Below, one piece after another: positions 50,226 to 63,900 of a DNA stretch of 64,000 nucleotides. A program made the translations under genes and the position numbers. The DNA is from Phylloscopus collybita (taxonomy: Eukaryota; Chordata; Aves; Passeriformes; Phylloscopidae), in assembly GCA_027886175.1 (NCBI GenBank), contig JAJNNQ010000026.1, positions 29,344,001 to 29,408,000 on the forward strand, in the 5' to 3' direction. Position 1 is the stretch's first letter. Each line of letters opens with the position of its first letter. The notes under the pieces are model-generated. The model was given only the letters and a program-made list of their open reading frames with translations. It did no database searches and was not told where the DNA came from.

Positions 50226-50711
50226 GTACCTTAGTCATCATCTAGTATCTAGTGTAAGCCCTTTGGTCTGTGGCCCAGGAACTGGTCCTTGAAGCCTTGT
50301 ATTCAACAGTCTGGAAATTACTGTGATAACTTTATAAAACCTTTCATACTGCTCCTACAAAACTTAGAGGAAAGTCATCATGTATTTCTGTGAAAGGGGA
50401 AATGAAGATTAACTGTAATTTAATTTTTTTCATCAGAAATTTTATGGAATTTTCTCAAACATGAAATAAAAGAGGTTTATTTTTCCCTTCCAGAAAAGAG
50501 CAGATTTCTTCTGGATTTCTCCCTTCCTTTTAGGTGTTTTTTACTCTCACCCACTGGCATTAGGACATATAAAAGTAAATCCATCACAGAGTTTTTCTGA
50601 AACTGTTTATTCCCCTTATTTTCACTCTCTGTAAAACACTGCTTAAAGCCCTGGATAGATAAATCAAAAGTACTGGCATTGCTTGAACCCCATTCCATCT
50701 TCTTAAAATCA
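50226..50711. other. Stretch without a recognised gene
   Basis: No gene or repeat recognised between the CR1 fragment and the LTR. Confidence 0.45.
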
Positions 50712-51219
50712 TGTTGTGGGTTAACTTTGGAAGGTAACTAAGCCCCACAGGGCTACTTGCTCATTTCCACACAGTGTGATGGGAGAGGGAATCAGAAGGG
50801 TAAAAGAGAGAAAACTCATGAATCAGAATGAAGAAAATTTCACAAGGAAAGCAAAAACTGTGCACTTAATCACAACAAAAAAAGAAATTACATTGAGACT
50901 ACTCATTGGCAGGCAGGAGTTGAGCCATTTTTCAGGAAAGCAGGATTTTATACATGCACAGTTACTTGCCATCACTCTGAATGTGTCCCTTTTCGTTTTC
51001 TTCCTTCACCTTTATAAGCTGAGCATAACCCCCAGCCTCCTCACTGGTAGGGTGTAGAAGAGAAGCAGAAAAGGAAGGCCTTGATTTTTTTTTTTTTTTT
51101 TGAGAGCACTGCTCAGCAATAGATAAAACATCCCTGTGTTATCAACACAGTTTCCAGCACACATCCAGAATGCAGCACCTTACAATCTGATATAAAGAAA
51201 ATGAGTGAAAACCAGCACA
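50712..51219 (-). mobile_element. ERVL-type solo LTR
   Basis: On the plus strand it begins TGTTGTGGGTTAAC and ends GTGAAAACCAGCACA at 51219. Between are ACTAAGCCCCACAGGG near 50738, GGGAGAGGGAATCAGAAGGG near 50780, GAGCATAACCCCCAGCCTCC near 51021, CACTGCTCAGCAATAGATAA near 51108 and CCCTGTGTTATCAACACAG near 51132. This is the same family as the split LTR at 5331-7020. From memory of the family, the sense strand is minus. A run of T at about 51087-51102 is a local expansion. Flanks AATCA and GATAA give no target duplication. Confidence 0.75.
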
Positions 51220-51224
51220 GATAA

Positions 51225-51403
51225 TGTTTTGGTGGTGGTGTTAGTTTGTTGTTGTTGTTGTTCTTTTGGGTTTTTTTTTGGTGGTTTTTTGTTTGTTTGT
51301 TTGTTTTTGGTTTTGTTTTACTTTGTCTTGTTTTTATTTGTTTTGGGGTTTTTTGGTTTTGTTTGTTTTTGTTTTTGTTTTGGTTTTGTTTTGTTTTTGT
51401 TCG
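51225..51403. repeat. T/G-rich low-complexity tract
   Basis: GGTGGTG and GTTGTT units pass into TTTG and TTTTG runs, right after the LTR end. The three overlapping frames rich in phenylalanine, leucine, valine and cysteine are artefacts of this composition. Confidence 0.9.
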
Positions 51404-51521
51404 GAGCTATATCTTCCATTCCTCATGTACAATTTGTGGTTCAGTAAAAAACATGCACAAACTCAAGATAATTCTTATATCTGTAGAAAGACAGCATATT
51501 GGATAATTAAAAGTGGCCAGC

Positions 51522-51775
51522 TGTGACAATTTGACATGGAAGAACAACACTCATGCACTGAGATGTCCAAAGCAAAAAAGGGGCAGTTTCTTTACAGACC
51601 TCAACATTTATAGAATTCCAACAGTGACCGTGGATTGGAGGAAGAAAATTGTCCTCTCCAACCACACTGGTCAATCCAACAGTCCATCAATTCTCTCCTC
51701 CTCCAGAAAAGAATGCAAAACAATCGTTATTTACATAAAAAGTACATTAAAAACTCCATTACAAAAATACAAACA
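51522..51775 (-). mobile_element. Possible LTR fragment (tentative)
   Basis: Begins CTGTGACAATTTGACATGG and includes ACTGAGATGTCCAAAGCAAA and a reversed TATA-like CATTTATAGAATTCC near 51607. The block (TGTGACA end, TATA-like box, GTCCTCTCC, CTCCTCCTCCAG) resembles a passerine LTR read antisense, but I cannot place it in a family. The boundaries are unclear, and the A/C tract takes over on the right. Confidence 0.35.
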
Positions 51776-51783
51776 CAGAAAGC

Positions 51784-51856
51784 TAAAACAAAACTTAAAA
51801 ACAAACAAACAAAAACAAAACAAAAAACAAAAACAAACAAAAAAACACAAAGCAAA
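51784..51856. repeat. A/C-rich low-complexity tract
   Basis: Irregular AAAC and AAAAC units. The tract is the approximate reverse complement of the T/G tract at 51225-51403. The lysine/asparagine/threonine frames over it are artefacts. Confidence 0.9.
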
Positions 51857-54180
51857 AGCCAGTAAAGACATTTTATTAGACAATATATGCAGAGTTACTG
51901 GGGTAGCATCATGGAAAAAAAAGTAGTTGGAATATATGAAAAATGAAGCATTGATCTGTATAATTTAGATAAATGCCACATGTTGCTTAGGTTATCCGTG
52001 TGAGAACTTGTTTGAACATTTTGAATTAAATGAAATTCCACTTTATAGGGAGACAGCAGAAGAAAACAAAATAAGAGAAAAAAGAGCTATGCTACAGCAT
52101 AACAAAATCTTTTGAGGAAACCAAGATGAAATCACTGAAAGTATGCCAGTCGACCTGTTTATGTGCACTGTTCTCTAACTAAAATCTGAGGTCAAAGAGA
52201 ATATTATAACCTGCATGCCTGAAGGAAAAGGTTGAAGTACATTTCAACCGAATCTTGCTGTGACATAGGACACACAACTATGTGAAAATATGTCTAGAAC
52301 AGGAAGTAAAAATTCTCCCTACAAAGTGTGGAAGTTAATATGGCAAAAGAGTACCTATATTTTCCACAGTTTGGCTCCTTCAGCTGTTATGAAAGGTCTT
52401 TTCAATTGTTTATATTCTTTTGAATGCATTCCAGTCTAGGGCAGACAACAGGATAAAACTTATTCTGAAAAAGTAAAATGTAAGAATATAGGAAAGAATA
52501 AAAACACAGAGATTGTAAAATCCGACTGAATTGCAGAAATTCTTCATTAGCTGACAATCCAAGCTGAGAAATCATCATCTGAAGTGTTTAAATAGGAACA
52601 AGCAAAATACTAGAGAAAACACAGAGGTGTCTAAACACTAACTTTATCCTGCCTGACTCCCAGATGCCACCCCTGTAGAGCAGTGATCCTCCTGCAGAAC
52701 TTGATTTACGCCCTCTAGCTCCTTTGGGAACTCAACACCTGAAGTGTTTCAGATGCCTCAGTGCCTGCTAAGCACTTGTTGCTAGGTATTTACACAGCTA
52801 AATCTCTGCCTGGGAGATGTAATTTAGAGAGTAAGACTATTGCCAGTAAAATAAGCAGCTTAAAGTGACTTTCTCACTTGTGATTCATGAATCTGATGTT
52901 TCATTTAACCTTTTATTAAAAAAAAAAAAAAAAAAAGTGATCACCAGCTGGTCTATACCCATATAAGCTAAAACTCCATCCCTTACCGTATAACAAATCT
53001 GCTATATTTGCTTGAATTATTTTTCTATCTTTGTTATCATCTTTTCTATTGTCTTCCACCAATTTAGGCTTTACTGACTTCAATTATTTATGAGAGAGGG
53101 AGAGAGAGGGAATAATGGTTGTTTATTGATCATTCTCATTCTCAGTAATTTCTGGATTTAGCATCTGAAAAGTCTTGTTAAATTTTGTAACTCAAGTGTT
53201 TTGTGCCATTAAACACAGTCTAGAATATCTTACTTAGACTTTAGTTGCAGAATGACTTTTGTCATTCTGAATGTATATTTTGAGTATCTTAGGTCATATT
53301 TTCATGATGGTTACTGGCTCTGAGGTTTTTTGGGAGGAGATAGACAAGAAATTTTCCAGTTTAAGAAGAAAATCTGAAGAAAACATCTCTTATCTCTATA
53401 TTAATTTGGAAAAAACCTTCCCAATTACATGTCTGTTTATAGTTATAGTGGGACAAGTGGATGTATATTTCAAAACCTTGACAGCCAAGTGAACATTGCT
53501 TATATTATAGAAGAAATAATGCAGATCTCATGTTTTGATGACTGGCTTATGTTTTACTTGTCTTGCCGTTTTATAGTCAAAAAAAGCTTTCAAAATTAGG
53601 CTTAATGATAAGTTCTCACAGATGCATTATGGTGTTTTGTTTCCAGGTTACTGATCAACTTTCCTCACCAATGCCTGACAGCTGGTAGGTAACCCCAGTG
53701 AGGGTTGTTGTTTGCAAGCCAAGTAGTTGTCTATTTTGCAAGCAATATTTTAAAGAAAAAGAATAAAATATTGATTGTTTTGACTAAAACTGAAACTGCA
53801 GAATGTCCTTGAATGCAAATTGCTCTCAAGAATTAAATTAGCAATTCACAAACCCCAAGAAATATTATTTCTGACCTCATTACAATAACAAAGCTATCTA
53901 ATTCCTCTACAAGTCTATGTGCCAGAATCTAATTTGGCTGTCTTTAATCTTCAAAGATAAAAAGGTTTAATATTTTAGTAAACAGCCTACAAATTATATC
54001 AGACAAAGAATCTGCAAGGAATTTTACAATACTCTCTGTTGATCTGTCTTCCATGCTTTCCCTCTCAGGATAAATCACTTACAGTGCTTATCACAATGTT
54101 TTTTCACTTCAGAAAATTGTAGTTACCTGCATTTTGCTCTGCCATGCTTGATTTCTTTTGAATAAAATTACCATATCAAA
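51857..54180. other. AT-rich stretch without a recognised gene
   Basis: No gene recognised. A poly(A) run lies at 52918-52936. The segment 52640-52830 is less AT-rich and could be an unrecognised old repeat. Confidence 0.45.
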
Positions 54181-54484
<304 letters not shown>

Positions 54485-57400
54485 GGTCAGAAATAAGAGA
54501 TTGTCTGACTACATTAATTGTACACAATCTTTCTTTTGTGATCACACTAGATAGACAATCAGGAGATATCTACCTCAGAGATAACCCTTGAAAACTATAA
54601 TTTCTTGAAATACTCCAGAATTTTTTTGAATATATTTAGAAAATATTTTTATATAGTGCTTCATGTTTCTTTAATGTTTGTCTTCAATAGAAATAAATAT
54701 TTTATTTCAATAGAAATAAAATAATGATACCCAGATATCTGCCTGGGTGACCACCTGAATATTATTACAAAAAGCATTTAAAAGTTTGGGGACATAGATA
54801 CCTACAAGTCACAAAGCAAGAACCTCTCTTTTGAAATTGAGTTCTATTTTTTTGCTTCCTCTGTAATTATTTATTATTTATATTGTGGTAAAATTTGTGT
54901 TCTTCAGTTAAGCTTTAAGTGAGACATTCACTGAATAAAAATTACTTCCAGTAAAAAAATTGTTTACAATAAAATATAAAAATACAGCAACAGTGATATA
55001 ATTAAAGCAGAATGGGGATCAGAAGAAACCAATGATGTATTATTGGTTTGCTTGCTCATAATATCTAACACATAATGATGCACTTTCAAGACAACTATTA
55101 ACTTGGGAAAAAGCATTGCAGTTATACATTTACATGTCCTAGTAATTTATGCAGACATCTGCCTATCAATATCAGGTTTTAATACATCTTAAAAAAATGC
55201 ATCTACAGTACTGGAAACTCCTAATCTTTGAGTAAGTATCCAGAAAGGACAAACCAGATGATCAGTTCAAATACAGCCCAATATGCTAGATGATAGTTTA
55301 AAACAAATAAATAAACTACAACCCCAAATATACTGGGATTTGGGTTGTGCTAAACTGAGTCAATACGGCTTTGAAAGAAATAAATTTTGTTAAGCAGATT
55401 TGATGAAACTAAAGAAATTACTAGATATTAGCAATAAATTTAGGAATTCTGTTAATGATAAACAAAACAATCACGTGTGGTTTTGTTCCTGTGTTTGATC
55501 ATGAAGAGGCTTACTTTGGAATATTTAATATATCCCTGATATGCATCCTTGCTACCTACCCAAGACAAAGTTAATTGCAATGATCAGTATCTTTACAAGG
55601 ATATAAGTAGATGTAGGTGCTTTTTTTTCCTTTAGGAAGACGTAAAACAATCTAGGAATGCTTACTAAAACAAAACAAAACAAAACAAAAAAAGAGAATG
55701 TAGGTATTTTTTAATGTGGACTAAAAGTATGGAAAACTTTTCAAAATGGTGGGCTGTCTCTCCATCAAAATGAAATTTTCCAAGATATATACTTTAGCTA
55801 AACGTGAGATTTTCAAGAGAAAAGTTGGAAAAATTGGATAACCTATAATACACATGAATTAATAATAGTTTCTGGGTTATTAAACATCAGAGCATGAGGA
55901 GCAATGGTATCATCTATATAATACAATATCTTGAAGAAATTGACTGATTTTTAACTTAAGCATTTCAGTACAGTTAAATAAACAGTAGAATTCCTACTAA
56001 ATGCATCCTTCCAAGTGCTGACAGACAAATAAATAAATTAAAATATTTTAAATATTATTGAAAATTACAAAGCAAACACTCAAAAAATTGACTATTTTCT
56101 TTGACTAATATATTAGCAACTGGATAAGGAGTGTATGATAATAAAAACATCTAATACAAGTATTTTAATTTTAGGTTTTAAAATATTTTTTCTGAAGTAA
56201 CTGATTTACAGATTAACTTGTCATATATATTTTTGTTCAGACACAAAGGCCCAAAGTGCAATCCAACACCTACTGAAGTCTATTAGAAACCTTCCATTAG
56301 AACAATAGACACTGTATCAAACATAGAAATTAAATAAAGTGACAAATAATAGGGTAGGAGGAAGCAGTGGAGGAGAAAATTCAGAACAGATATACAATGG
56401 ATTGTGCCAACACAACAGTACAGTACAATTACCATGGGTGTGGAAATTTCAATGTTACACAAAAAGGGCATTTGTGAAACACCTATTGTGAATATGACAT
56501 ACATTTTAAACTTCTTTAATACATCTCTAGAATTAATTACTAAGGTTGCATTAGTCTTTTACAAAAGAATTACATGTAACATGGCATTGCAGGTGTCAGA
56601 AAGGTTCCTGCACATGCAATTCCAACAATTTTGCAATGCATAAGAAATAATTATTAAAAGTAGCTGTGAAATAAATCACAACAATTATTAAGTGCATAAT
56701 ATTTGGTCAATGCAAATATTTAGGATTAAAATGTGAGATGTGTCAAAATTAACAGCAAGTACATGAATACCTGACAAGAGTTTATTCTTTCCATCAGGAA
56801 AACCTTGATCCCAATTGCTACAGGAATCATTAAATAGCAAATGTGCAGACCTGTGAATTTCCCATTACAAATATAGATAGATTTACTATAATCTCTTTAA
56901 CTTAATTTGAACAAAACCTCTCTCTTCCACTTTTCATACTCATTCCTCCTCTTTTTTTTGCAGTGACTAAGACATAAAGTAGAAAATAGCTGTGTAAATG
57001 GATTCTGTTCATTTCCTGCTTGGAAAGAGAAAAAGAACATTTCACTTTTCATTCTTTTTTTCTATTTTTTTTTCATATTATTCTCTAAAACAAGCAGAAG
57101 GAAAAGTAGGGCAGTCTTTTGTAAAATGCTTATGCCAAATTAAACAGGCTCTAGGCCACTTCAATGACAATTTCCATTATTGGGCTGAATGAATAGATGA
57201 GAACAGAAAGCCAAAATCTACTAATTTTCTGGAAGTCCACTGACTTTCAGTATCTTAGTTCTGTTGCTATTTCCACTTCTTGTAATTAGAAAGAGATCTA
57301 TCAACCTCAGCCATACACATCCTGCCCCACCTTCTCTGTAGTGCCTCCATCCAGCAGCTGGGTTCAAAGCAGGAACTGGAAATGTTCAACAGATAAAAAT

Positions 57401-58399
57401 GAAATCACCTCTCTTCAACCTATCCCTGCAAGGATAGAGGACACTGTGAACTCAAGTTGTAGGAAACGAAGATTATGAGGCAAACATGACAAACCCCTCC
57501 CATTCCTTCAGAAGAATGTCTCTGGTTGTGTAGGCATTCTTGGACTGTTCTTTTCCTTCTGCCATTGTGGCACTTACAAACTTGGATTAATGTAAGTAAT
57601 ATACATGCACACCAGTGGACATATACACACACCTATGAATGTGGTGCTTGCAATTCCAGACCTACACTGGATGGCAGCAATAAAGTCAACATTTAGTAAG
57701 AAAAAAATGGGAAGCTAATACAGATGGAGGATGACCAGGTCAACAGAAGAGTAAGCCTGGTTAGATTATAAAGAGCAAAATTCAAATGCCTGGTGCAGGG
57801 GAAATAACAACAACCCCCAATGTCCAACTAGCTACATCCAGTAGAGGTAGCAATTTCTCTAATTCATCCAGGCTAACAAGCGTCATTCTCTGCAGCATAT
57901 TCCTTTACACACTGAAGTGCTATTCAAGTGTTGCTCAGTTATAACTTATTTTCCTAGCTGATTAAAATGTTGAGTATTAAAACTGGCACTGGTTCAACCA
58001 TCAGAGTTCATTAAATTACTCAGGAGATGTGGACTGCGATAGTAAGGCCCATGAGGTAAAATGAAATGCTCTATTTATCAAGTCATACCCTGCTGTGCTA
58101 TTCATTTGGTAATAAAAACTTTATTTTCTCCACTTGTGTCCTCTCTCATTAATGAGATAAAAAGCATAGTCATTTTACTGGTTTGTACAAATACCTGAAC
58201 AATCAATCAAAAGCTAACAACCCTAGGCACAGTTCCTCTGGAACAAAAAATGAGAGTTTATTTTTTGAGAAATAATTATATTCCTTTTTGTAGTTGCATG
58301 GGCTTTTTGGACTAATCAGTTATCACATCTACCAAAGTGATAAATATCCATTATCTGTTTCAGTTTCAGTTGTGCAGCTCTGATATATTTGTTGTGCCC
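54485..58399. other. AT-rich stretch without a recognised gene
   Basis: No gene or dispersed repeat recognised. An AAAAC tract lies at about 55666-55693. The overlapping frames at 56283-56643 on both strands have no coding context. Confidence 0.5.
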
Positions 58400-59175
58400 C
58401 TTTTCACATAATTTGGTAGTGCGGAAGCAACAGGGGTGGCTCTTTGAGAAGCTGCTAGAAGCTTTCCCCATGTTCAACAGAGCCAATACCAGCCAGATGG
58501 ACCTGCTGCTGGCCAAGGCCACACCCATCAGCGATGGTGACAGCATTTCTGGGATAACAGTCAAGAAGGGGAGAAATCGCCTGCTACAGCACCAGCAGAT
58601 GTCAAAGGAAAGGAGCAACCATATGCAAAAGCAACAATTCTGCAAACCCCAAGGTCAGTGCAGAAGGAGGGGCAGGAGATGCTCCAGGCACTGGAGCTGA
58701 GATTCCCCTGCAGCCCACAGGGCAGCCCATGGTGGGGCAGCTGTGCCCCTGCAGCCCATGGAGGGCCAGGGGATGCAGAGATCCACCTGGAGAGCTGCAG
58801 GCCAGAGCAGGTGGATGTCTGAAGGAGGCTGTGACCCCAAGGGAAGCCCATGATAAAAAGGTTTTCTGGTAGGATTTGTGACCCCACTGGGAGCTCGTAT
58901 TGAAGCAGTCTGCACCTGAAGTACTGCATCGCATGCTGGAGCAATATGTGAAGAGCTGCAGCCTGTGGGAAGGAGTCATGTTGTAGAAGTTGTGGAACAC
59001 TGTCTCCTGTAGGAGGGACCTCACACTGGAACAGGGAAGAGTGTGACAAGCTGTCCCCCTGCAAAGGAAGGAGCAGCAGAGAATTGCGATGAACCCACCA
59101 CAAGCCCCATTCCCCCATCTCCCTGCACTGCTGGGGGACAGAAGGTAGAGAGATCATGAGTGAAGTTAAGCCACT
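58400..59175 (+). mobile_element. LTR5-like LTR, 3'-truncated
   Basis: Plus-strand copy of the LTR5-like family: GGTGGCTCTTTGAGAAGCTG near 58434, CTGCTGGCCAAGGCCACACC near 58506, GGTCAGTGCAGAAGGAGGGG near 58651, CCCCTGCAGCCCA repeats, GGAGGCTGTGACCCCAAGGG near 58824 and AGGAGGGACCTCACACTGGA near 59011. It ends near GAGTGAAGTTAAGCC at about 59173, so the poly(A)/U5 part is missing. The minus-strand frames at 58561-59157 (198 codons), 58602-59024 and 58655-58915 are shadows of its GC-rich repeats. Confidence 0.75.
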
Positions 59176-60149
59176 TGCTTAGTCCTGACTTTGAGGACCT
59201 CAGGACTGGGGCTTGTGAGGCTCACTCTGAACTAGTCCTGACCTGTCTTTAATTTCTACTTTACCTGGTTTGGCTGTAGCAGAAACTTCTCTTGTGACCA
59301 GGAGTCTATGTCTTAGCAATTTTACTTTTGCTTATCTCCATGTGATACACCATAGTTTTCATACAGATAACAGTAACAAGCAGTTGTTCTTTATAAATTT
59401 AAAAATGTATGACTGTAACTCGATAATGTAGTGTGGAGAAATATATGGCTCTTATAAGAGCAGAGGCCTAGAGAAGTGGAAAAACAGGGTGCAGCATAAG
59501 GGAGTACAGGCATGGGATGCTAATACATGGTTCATAGACTTGGTACTGGTCATAACCCCATCCTTATAAACAATTCACCAGCAGTCAGTTAGGGAAGTTC
59601 AGACCTGGAAGTAGACAAAAACTGTTCGAGGAGTAGTGAGGAGAACAAATAGGGAATAATTTGCAGCATATCTAGCATATTTGAGTATAATGTGAACTGA
59701 CCAATCAAGAAAGACAATGTGTAAAAGCAGATTAGCAAATGTTAACATGAACTAGATCCTGGAGAGAGGAAAAAAAACCCCCAAAAAACAACAACCCCCA
59801 AGCATCATAGTCATCCTTGGTGAAGGGCAAGGGACACTGATGACTCATTGTTCCCTAACTCAACAGATGGAAGACGTCAATATTACCACCCCAGAGAGAA
59901 GTAAAGAGTAATTTAAAAACCCCCAAACAACAGGAGAGGTAAACTCCAGGAAATGTGTGTAAAAAAGTTAAATGTGTTGTTATTAATTCTCAGGATTTTT
60001 TGTAAAAGAGAATTATTTTTTTTTAAATTTTGTTTTTTCTTGTAATGAGTTGACTTTGGCTGGCTGTCAGGTCCCTGCCCAGCAACTCCTAGTTTCCTCC
60101 TCAACAGGACAGAAGTAAGTAAAAAAAACTAGGGTGTTGTATACTGTGA
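59176..60149. other. Stretch without a recognised gene
   Basis: No gene recognised. Between two LTR-derived regions it shows no LTR motifs that I can align. Confidence 0.4.
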
Positions 60150-60545
60150 CTTCAGATAAAGACAGAACATCACTTATCAAGTACCAACATGGGCCAATAC
60201 AGACTCAGTTTGAGAAAACTGATCTAATTTATTTTCAATTAAAACAGAGCTGGATGGTAAGAAAAAACGTCTAAACCACTCTCCCCTCAGCACTTTTCCC
60301 TGGCTCAACTTCACTATTTCATTGATGACCCTACCACTTCCTTTCCCCGCCAAGCCGTGCAGAGGGAGGAGGATTAGAGGATTGAGAACAGTCCAAAACA
60401 GGTCATCTCCAATGCTTCTTTTCATGCTTTCCCCCCTCTCCAACAGGGTCTCTCCATGAGCCACATTTCCTTCAGCAGTTACCCACACAGACAATTACCA
60501 GCTCCAGCCCACCCACTGCAGGGCACTGCTGAGCCCGACCACCAA
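60150..60545 (-). mobile_element. LTR5-like LTR part, minus sense
   Basis: Read on the minus strand it gives the expected order: a GC-rich 5' part, GGAGAGACCCTGTTGGAGAG, GTGAAGTTGAGCCAGGGAAA, the signal AATAAA (plus-strand TTTATT near 60229), CAAACTGAGTCTGTATTGGC and GATAAGTGATG. It matches the 3' half of the LTR5-like family. It abuts a plus-sense piece at about 60545, so the two are divergent. Confidence 0.6.
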
Positions 60546-60900
60546 GGTGGGGGTGCCTTGGGGAAAATGTATTGAAGAAAGGCAAGAAAACACCACTGAG
60601 GGGGGAGGGGAGAACGAAAAGAAACAGCAGAGGGTACACCGAGGGGATGGAAGAAGGAGGGGAGGAGGTACTCCAGGTGAGAGAGAAGAGACTCCCCTGC
60701 AGCCCATGGAGAGACCAAGGTTAGCAGATATCCACTCTGTAGCTGTGGATGACCACACACTGCAGCATATGTGTGTCTGATGAAGGGACTGTGGCCTGTG
60801 GAACCTCACACTGCAGAATGGGAAAAGCATGAGCAACAAAACATTGGAGAGCAGTGTTAACGGACTGACCACAATCCCCCTCTGCCTGCACCCCTCATTC
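60546..60900 (+). mobile_element. LTR5-like LTR part, plus sense
   Basis: GGGGTGCCTTGGGGAAAATG is followed by GTACTCCAGGTGAGAGAGAA, CTCCCCTGCAGCCCATGGAG and CTGTGGCCTGTGGAACCTCA, matching the 5' and middle modules of the LTR5-like family on the plus strand. It has no poly(A)/U5 end. The junction region matches the left part of the 7255-7697 LTR. The frames at 60479-60872 on the minus strand are shadows. Confidence 0.6.
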
Positions 60901-63900
60901 TTCCCTGAGTAGTACTCAGGTAATGCTGAAGCAGTATTTTTTCTAGAGATTTCATACAGTTGTAGGAAATACAGAAAGTACTGTTATAGGGTGTAAGGAA
61001 GAAAAACATTTTCTATAATTAGAGATAATTATAGCTATGAATAACTACTCCATTTTATGTATAAAGAACAGTGACAGAAAAATCAGTGAATAACTTACTG
61101 GAAATCACACAAGTATTACAGTAAAAAAATAAATCAAGCATTTCAGACATCTAGGCCAGTAGCATAAACATAACATATTCTACAACTTCTAGTGTACCTA
61201 TACAGTATTTGTTATAGATGCACTGCCTCCCTGGGATTACATACTACTCACTGGTTAACACACATACACACACACACACAAAAAGATTATCCATCTTTCA
61301 GTAGGAACTAGGTTACTTAGCCTGGAGCTTTAGCTTAAGTACTGTTGGTGTGACACTGAATCATGTTATCTAGAATTATCCTATGTTTTGGTGTACTGAG
61401 CTGCTCTAGGATCAGGTAGACTTGATTGTGAGAATGAAAAGTTGTATTTTCAAGCAATCTCAGGCATTTTGTAATATTATGGACAATATAGCAATATGTA
61501 TTTTAAATGTAGCAAGTTGGGAACATCAAGAGATCACTATTATCTGGTACTGGTTCTATAAATGGCAAATTTAAGCTTCTGTTTCCTTGCTTAACATTGC
61601 TAATTGTTTTGCCACCTACTTCTCTTTTCTAAGTAATTTGTTTCATCTACTTATAATGTTCTGTCTGGCAACAAAATGAACAATAATAAGTTAAAACCTC
61701 TTCTAAGCTACACTTACTACTGAAAATGTGAGCAATTGTCAAGGGGGATTGAAAGAGGAGTGTGGAGTCACAGAGGATATCCTGAGGGAGGTAGATAAGA
61801 ATTTAGGTATGCATGGCCAAGATTAGTTGATGCCTAGGTAGAAACATATTGGAAAGCAGAAGGGGATTTCATTGCTTAAATGTAGACTTCTAGGAACACT
61901 TTTTTCAACATAAAATTCCTTCTAGCCTTCCATTTTTAGATGTCTCCTACATGTCAAACTTCATATGCAGAAATCCCTTGCAGATACCCCAGACTTCCTA
62001 GGGGTTTATGAATGGGTCCTAGAGATTGAAGCATGTATTTGGGTGCCTGAAATGTACTTGAGGTGCTTTCAGTTTCGTTTCAGTTTCTTTCACCTGACTG
62101 TGTGCTGTAGCAACCTATCAGGACTATTCAGAGAGCAGGGATTAGTGTTTGCCCTGAGGTGTTTCTGGAGAGAATCTGATTGGTAAACCCTAGAAAGTAG
62201 AGTGAGTGATGTTTCTATAGTGAGTGATGGTGGAAGTGTAGGCAGGAGATAAAAGAGAGAATCGTGGTTGTCAGTATTTTGGTATGTGAGAGAGCAGGTG
62301 ATGACGGAGAAAGGCTCTCAGGTGAGAGAGGGATGAGGAGAGGTTGCTGAAGGCTTGTCTTAGCAGAGAACAATGGGCAGATATGATTTTGTGGGTTTAA
62401 GATTACAAATCTATTTTTTCTCTTTGTCGGAAAAAAATAGTTTTTCCCCAAAATGATCATTTTTGAATCTTGGCTCCATCAACCAGTCAAACAGATGTAT
62501 TTATAAGAATTAAATTATTCCTAAATGTGTATTGTTTTAAAATATCCATCATCACTATCAAATGTCCTTGATTATTGCAGGGCTGGCATCAAAACTCAAA
62601 ATAAGTATTCATGAGATATATTTAGGAGGCATTTTTGCTATGAAGATACATTTTAAATCTTCCAAATTAATTTAAGAATGGGGGAGTTACAAATTTAGCC
62701 AGAGACTAAATTAGACTACATTCATATGGATTCCCATTAATAATAGGAATAGTTAGCAAATGAAAGTGGGTCATTTCAGTAAAACTCGCTAATTTACAGA
62801 TTTAGAGTCCTATTCATTGAAATTTCAGTATTATCTAGTTATCCCGTAGATTGAGATTAGATATTTCTCTTATAGAAATGGATTGATGGAACAATCCATT
62901 CTTGCAACAGATGATGAAACAACAAAAATTATATAGGAAAAAGTCAGTGACTGTGCTTCATGTCTAAATGAAGAAGTGGTACAAGATACTCAGAAAAAAC
63001 CCCCACAGGTAATGAAGGGTTAACACTGTACTGAAACATAAAATTGGAAGAACAAGTATCAGGAAGGATATGTAGCACATGGCTTGATGAAAGATACCTA
63101 AAATGTATATCATCTCATATTATGCAAACCCTTCTGAGCATGAAACCTCAAAAGGAAAACAATGACATACAATGACAATGAAAAGCCATCAGAGATTTTT
63201 CAGTGTCATGAATGAGAAATAAAAGTGCTTGGATTTTATGAGCAACCAGACAACAAACCTTGCAAAAGAACTATTGGCTGCTTACATTTTCCTGGCTAAT
63301 TACTAAATATAAACACATATGCACACTCAGAAAAATAAACGCTCATTCTTCCCAATGCATTGAGAGGATGTTTTGTTAGACATGGGGGCACATTTGCAAC
63401 TCTGCTAAAATGCATTCTCTTGTCCAGTACTGAAGTTACTTGTGCTCAAATAAAGTTGCTTTATGCATTTCTATGAACTGCCAAATAACAGAACCTCTAA
63501 AAATGTGATCCCAAAAGACTTGTAATTCATTGGGTGTAGAAATGCATTTAGTTCAGCTTGACCACTTGTCACTGAAAGCTAACTTCTTGATGGGAAGCTA
63601 TAGGATGCTGTGTTGTTTAGTAGTTTGTTTTAAGAGAAGATAATAGGATTTCATTGTATATGAAAAAGGGCTATATTGAACAAATCAATGTTGCAACAGA
63701 GCTGAGAGGTGTTGGAAAGCAGCAGAGTTTAAAAAATCTGGAAGAGAAAACTTGTGGCTTCCTAAGTGAAACTTATATCATGTCTAAGGTATTCTAGAAG
63801 TGATGTAGAAAGAATAAACTTACTCGTTTTTCTCTTGAACTTGAAACTGGTTTATGTTTTGTAGAGAAATGGGAATAAGCCATCTTGTGGAAAAATCACA

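Noticed and set aside
51205..51526. Three overlapping hydrophobic frames
   Set aside because: All are open at once because T/G-rich DNA lacks adenine-containing stops. Artefact.
53642..53693. Possible 35-bp microexon between TTTCCAG and GTAGGT
   Set aside because: Too short to judge, and the signals are common in AT-rich introns. No supporting frame context.
58561..59157. 198-codon minus-strand frame and two overlapping ones
   Set aside because: They run antisense through the LTR5-like element's repeated CTGCAGCCCA units. Three frames are open together, a sign of base composition rather than coding.
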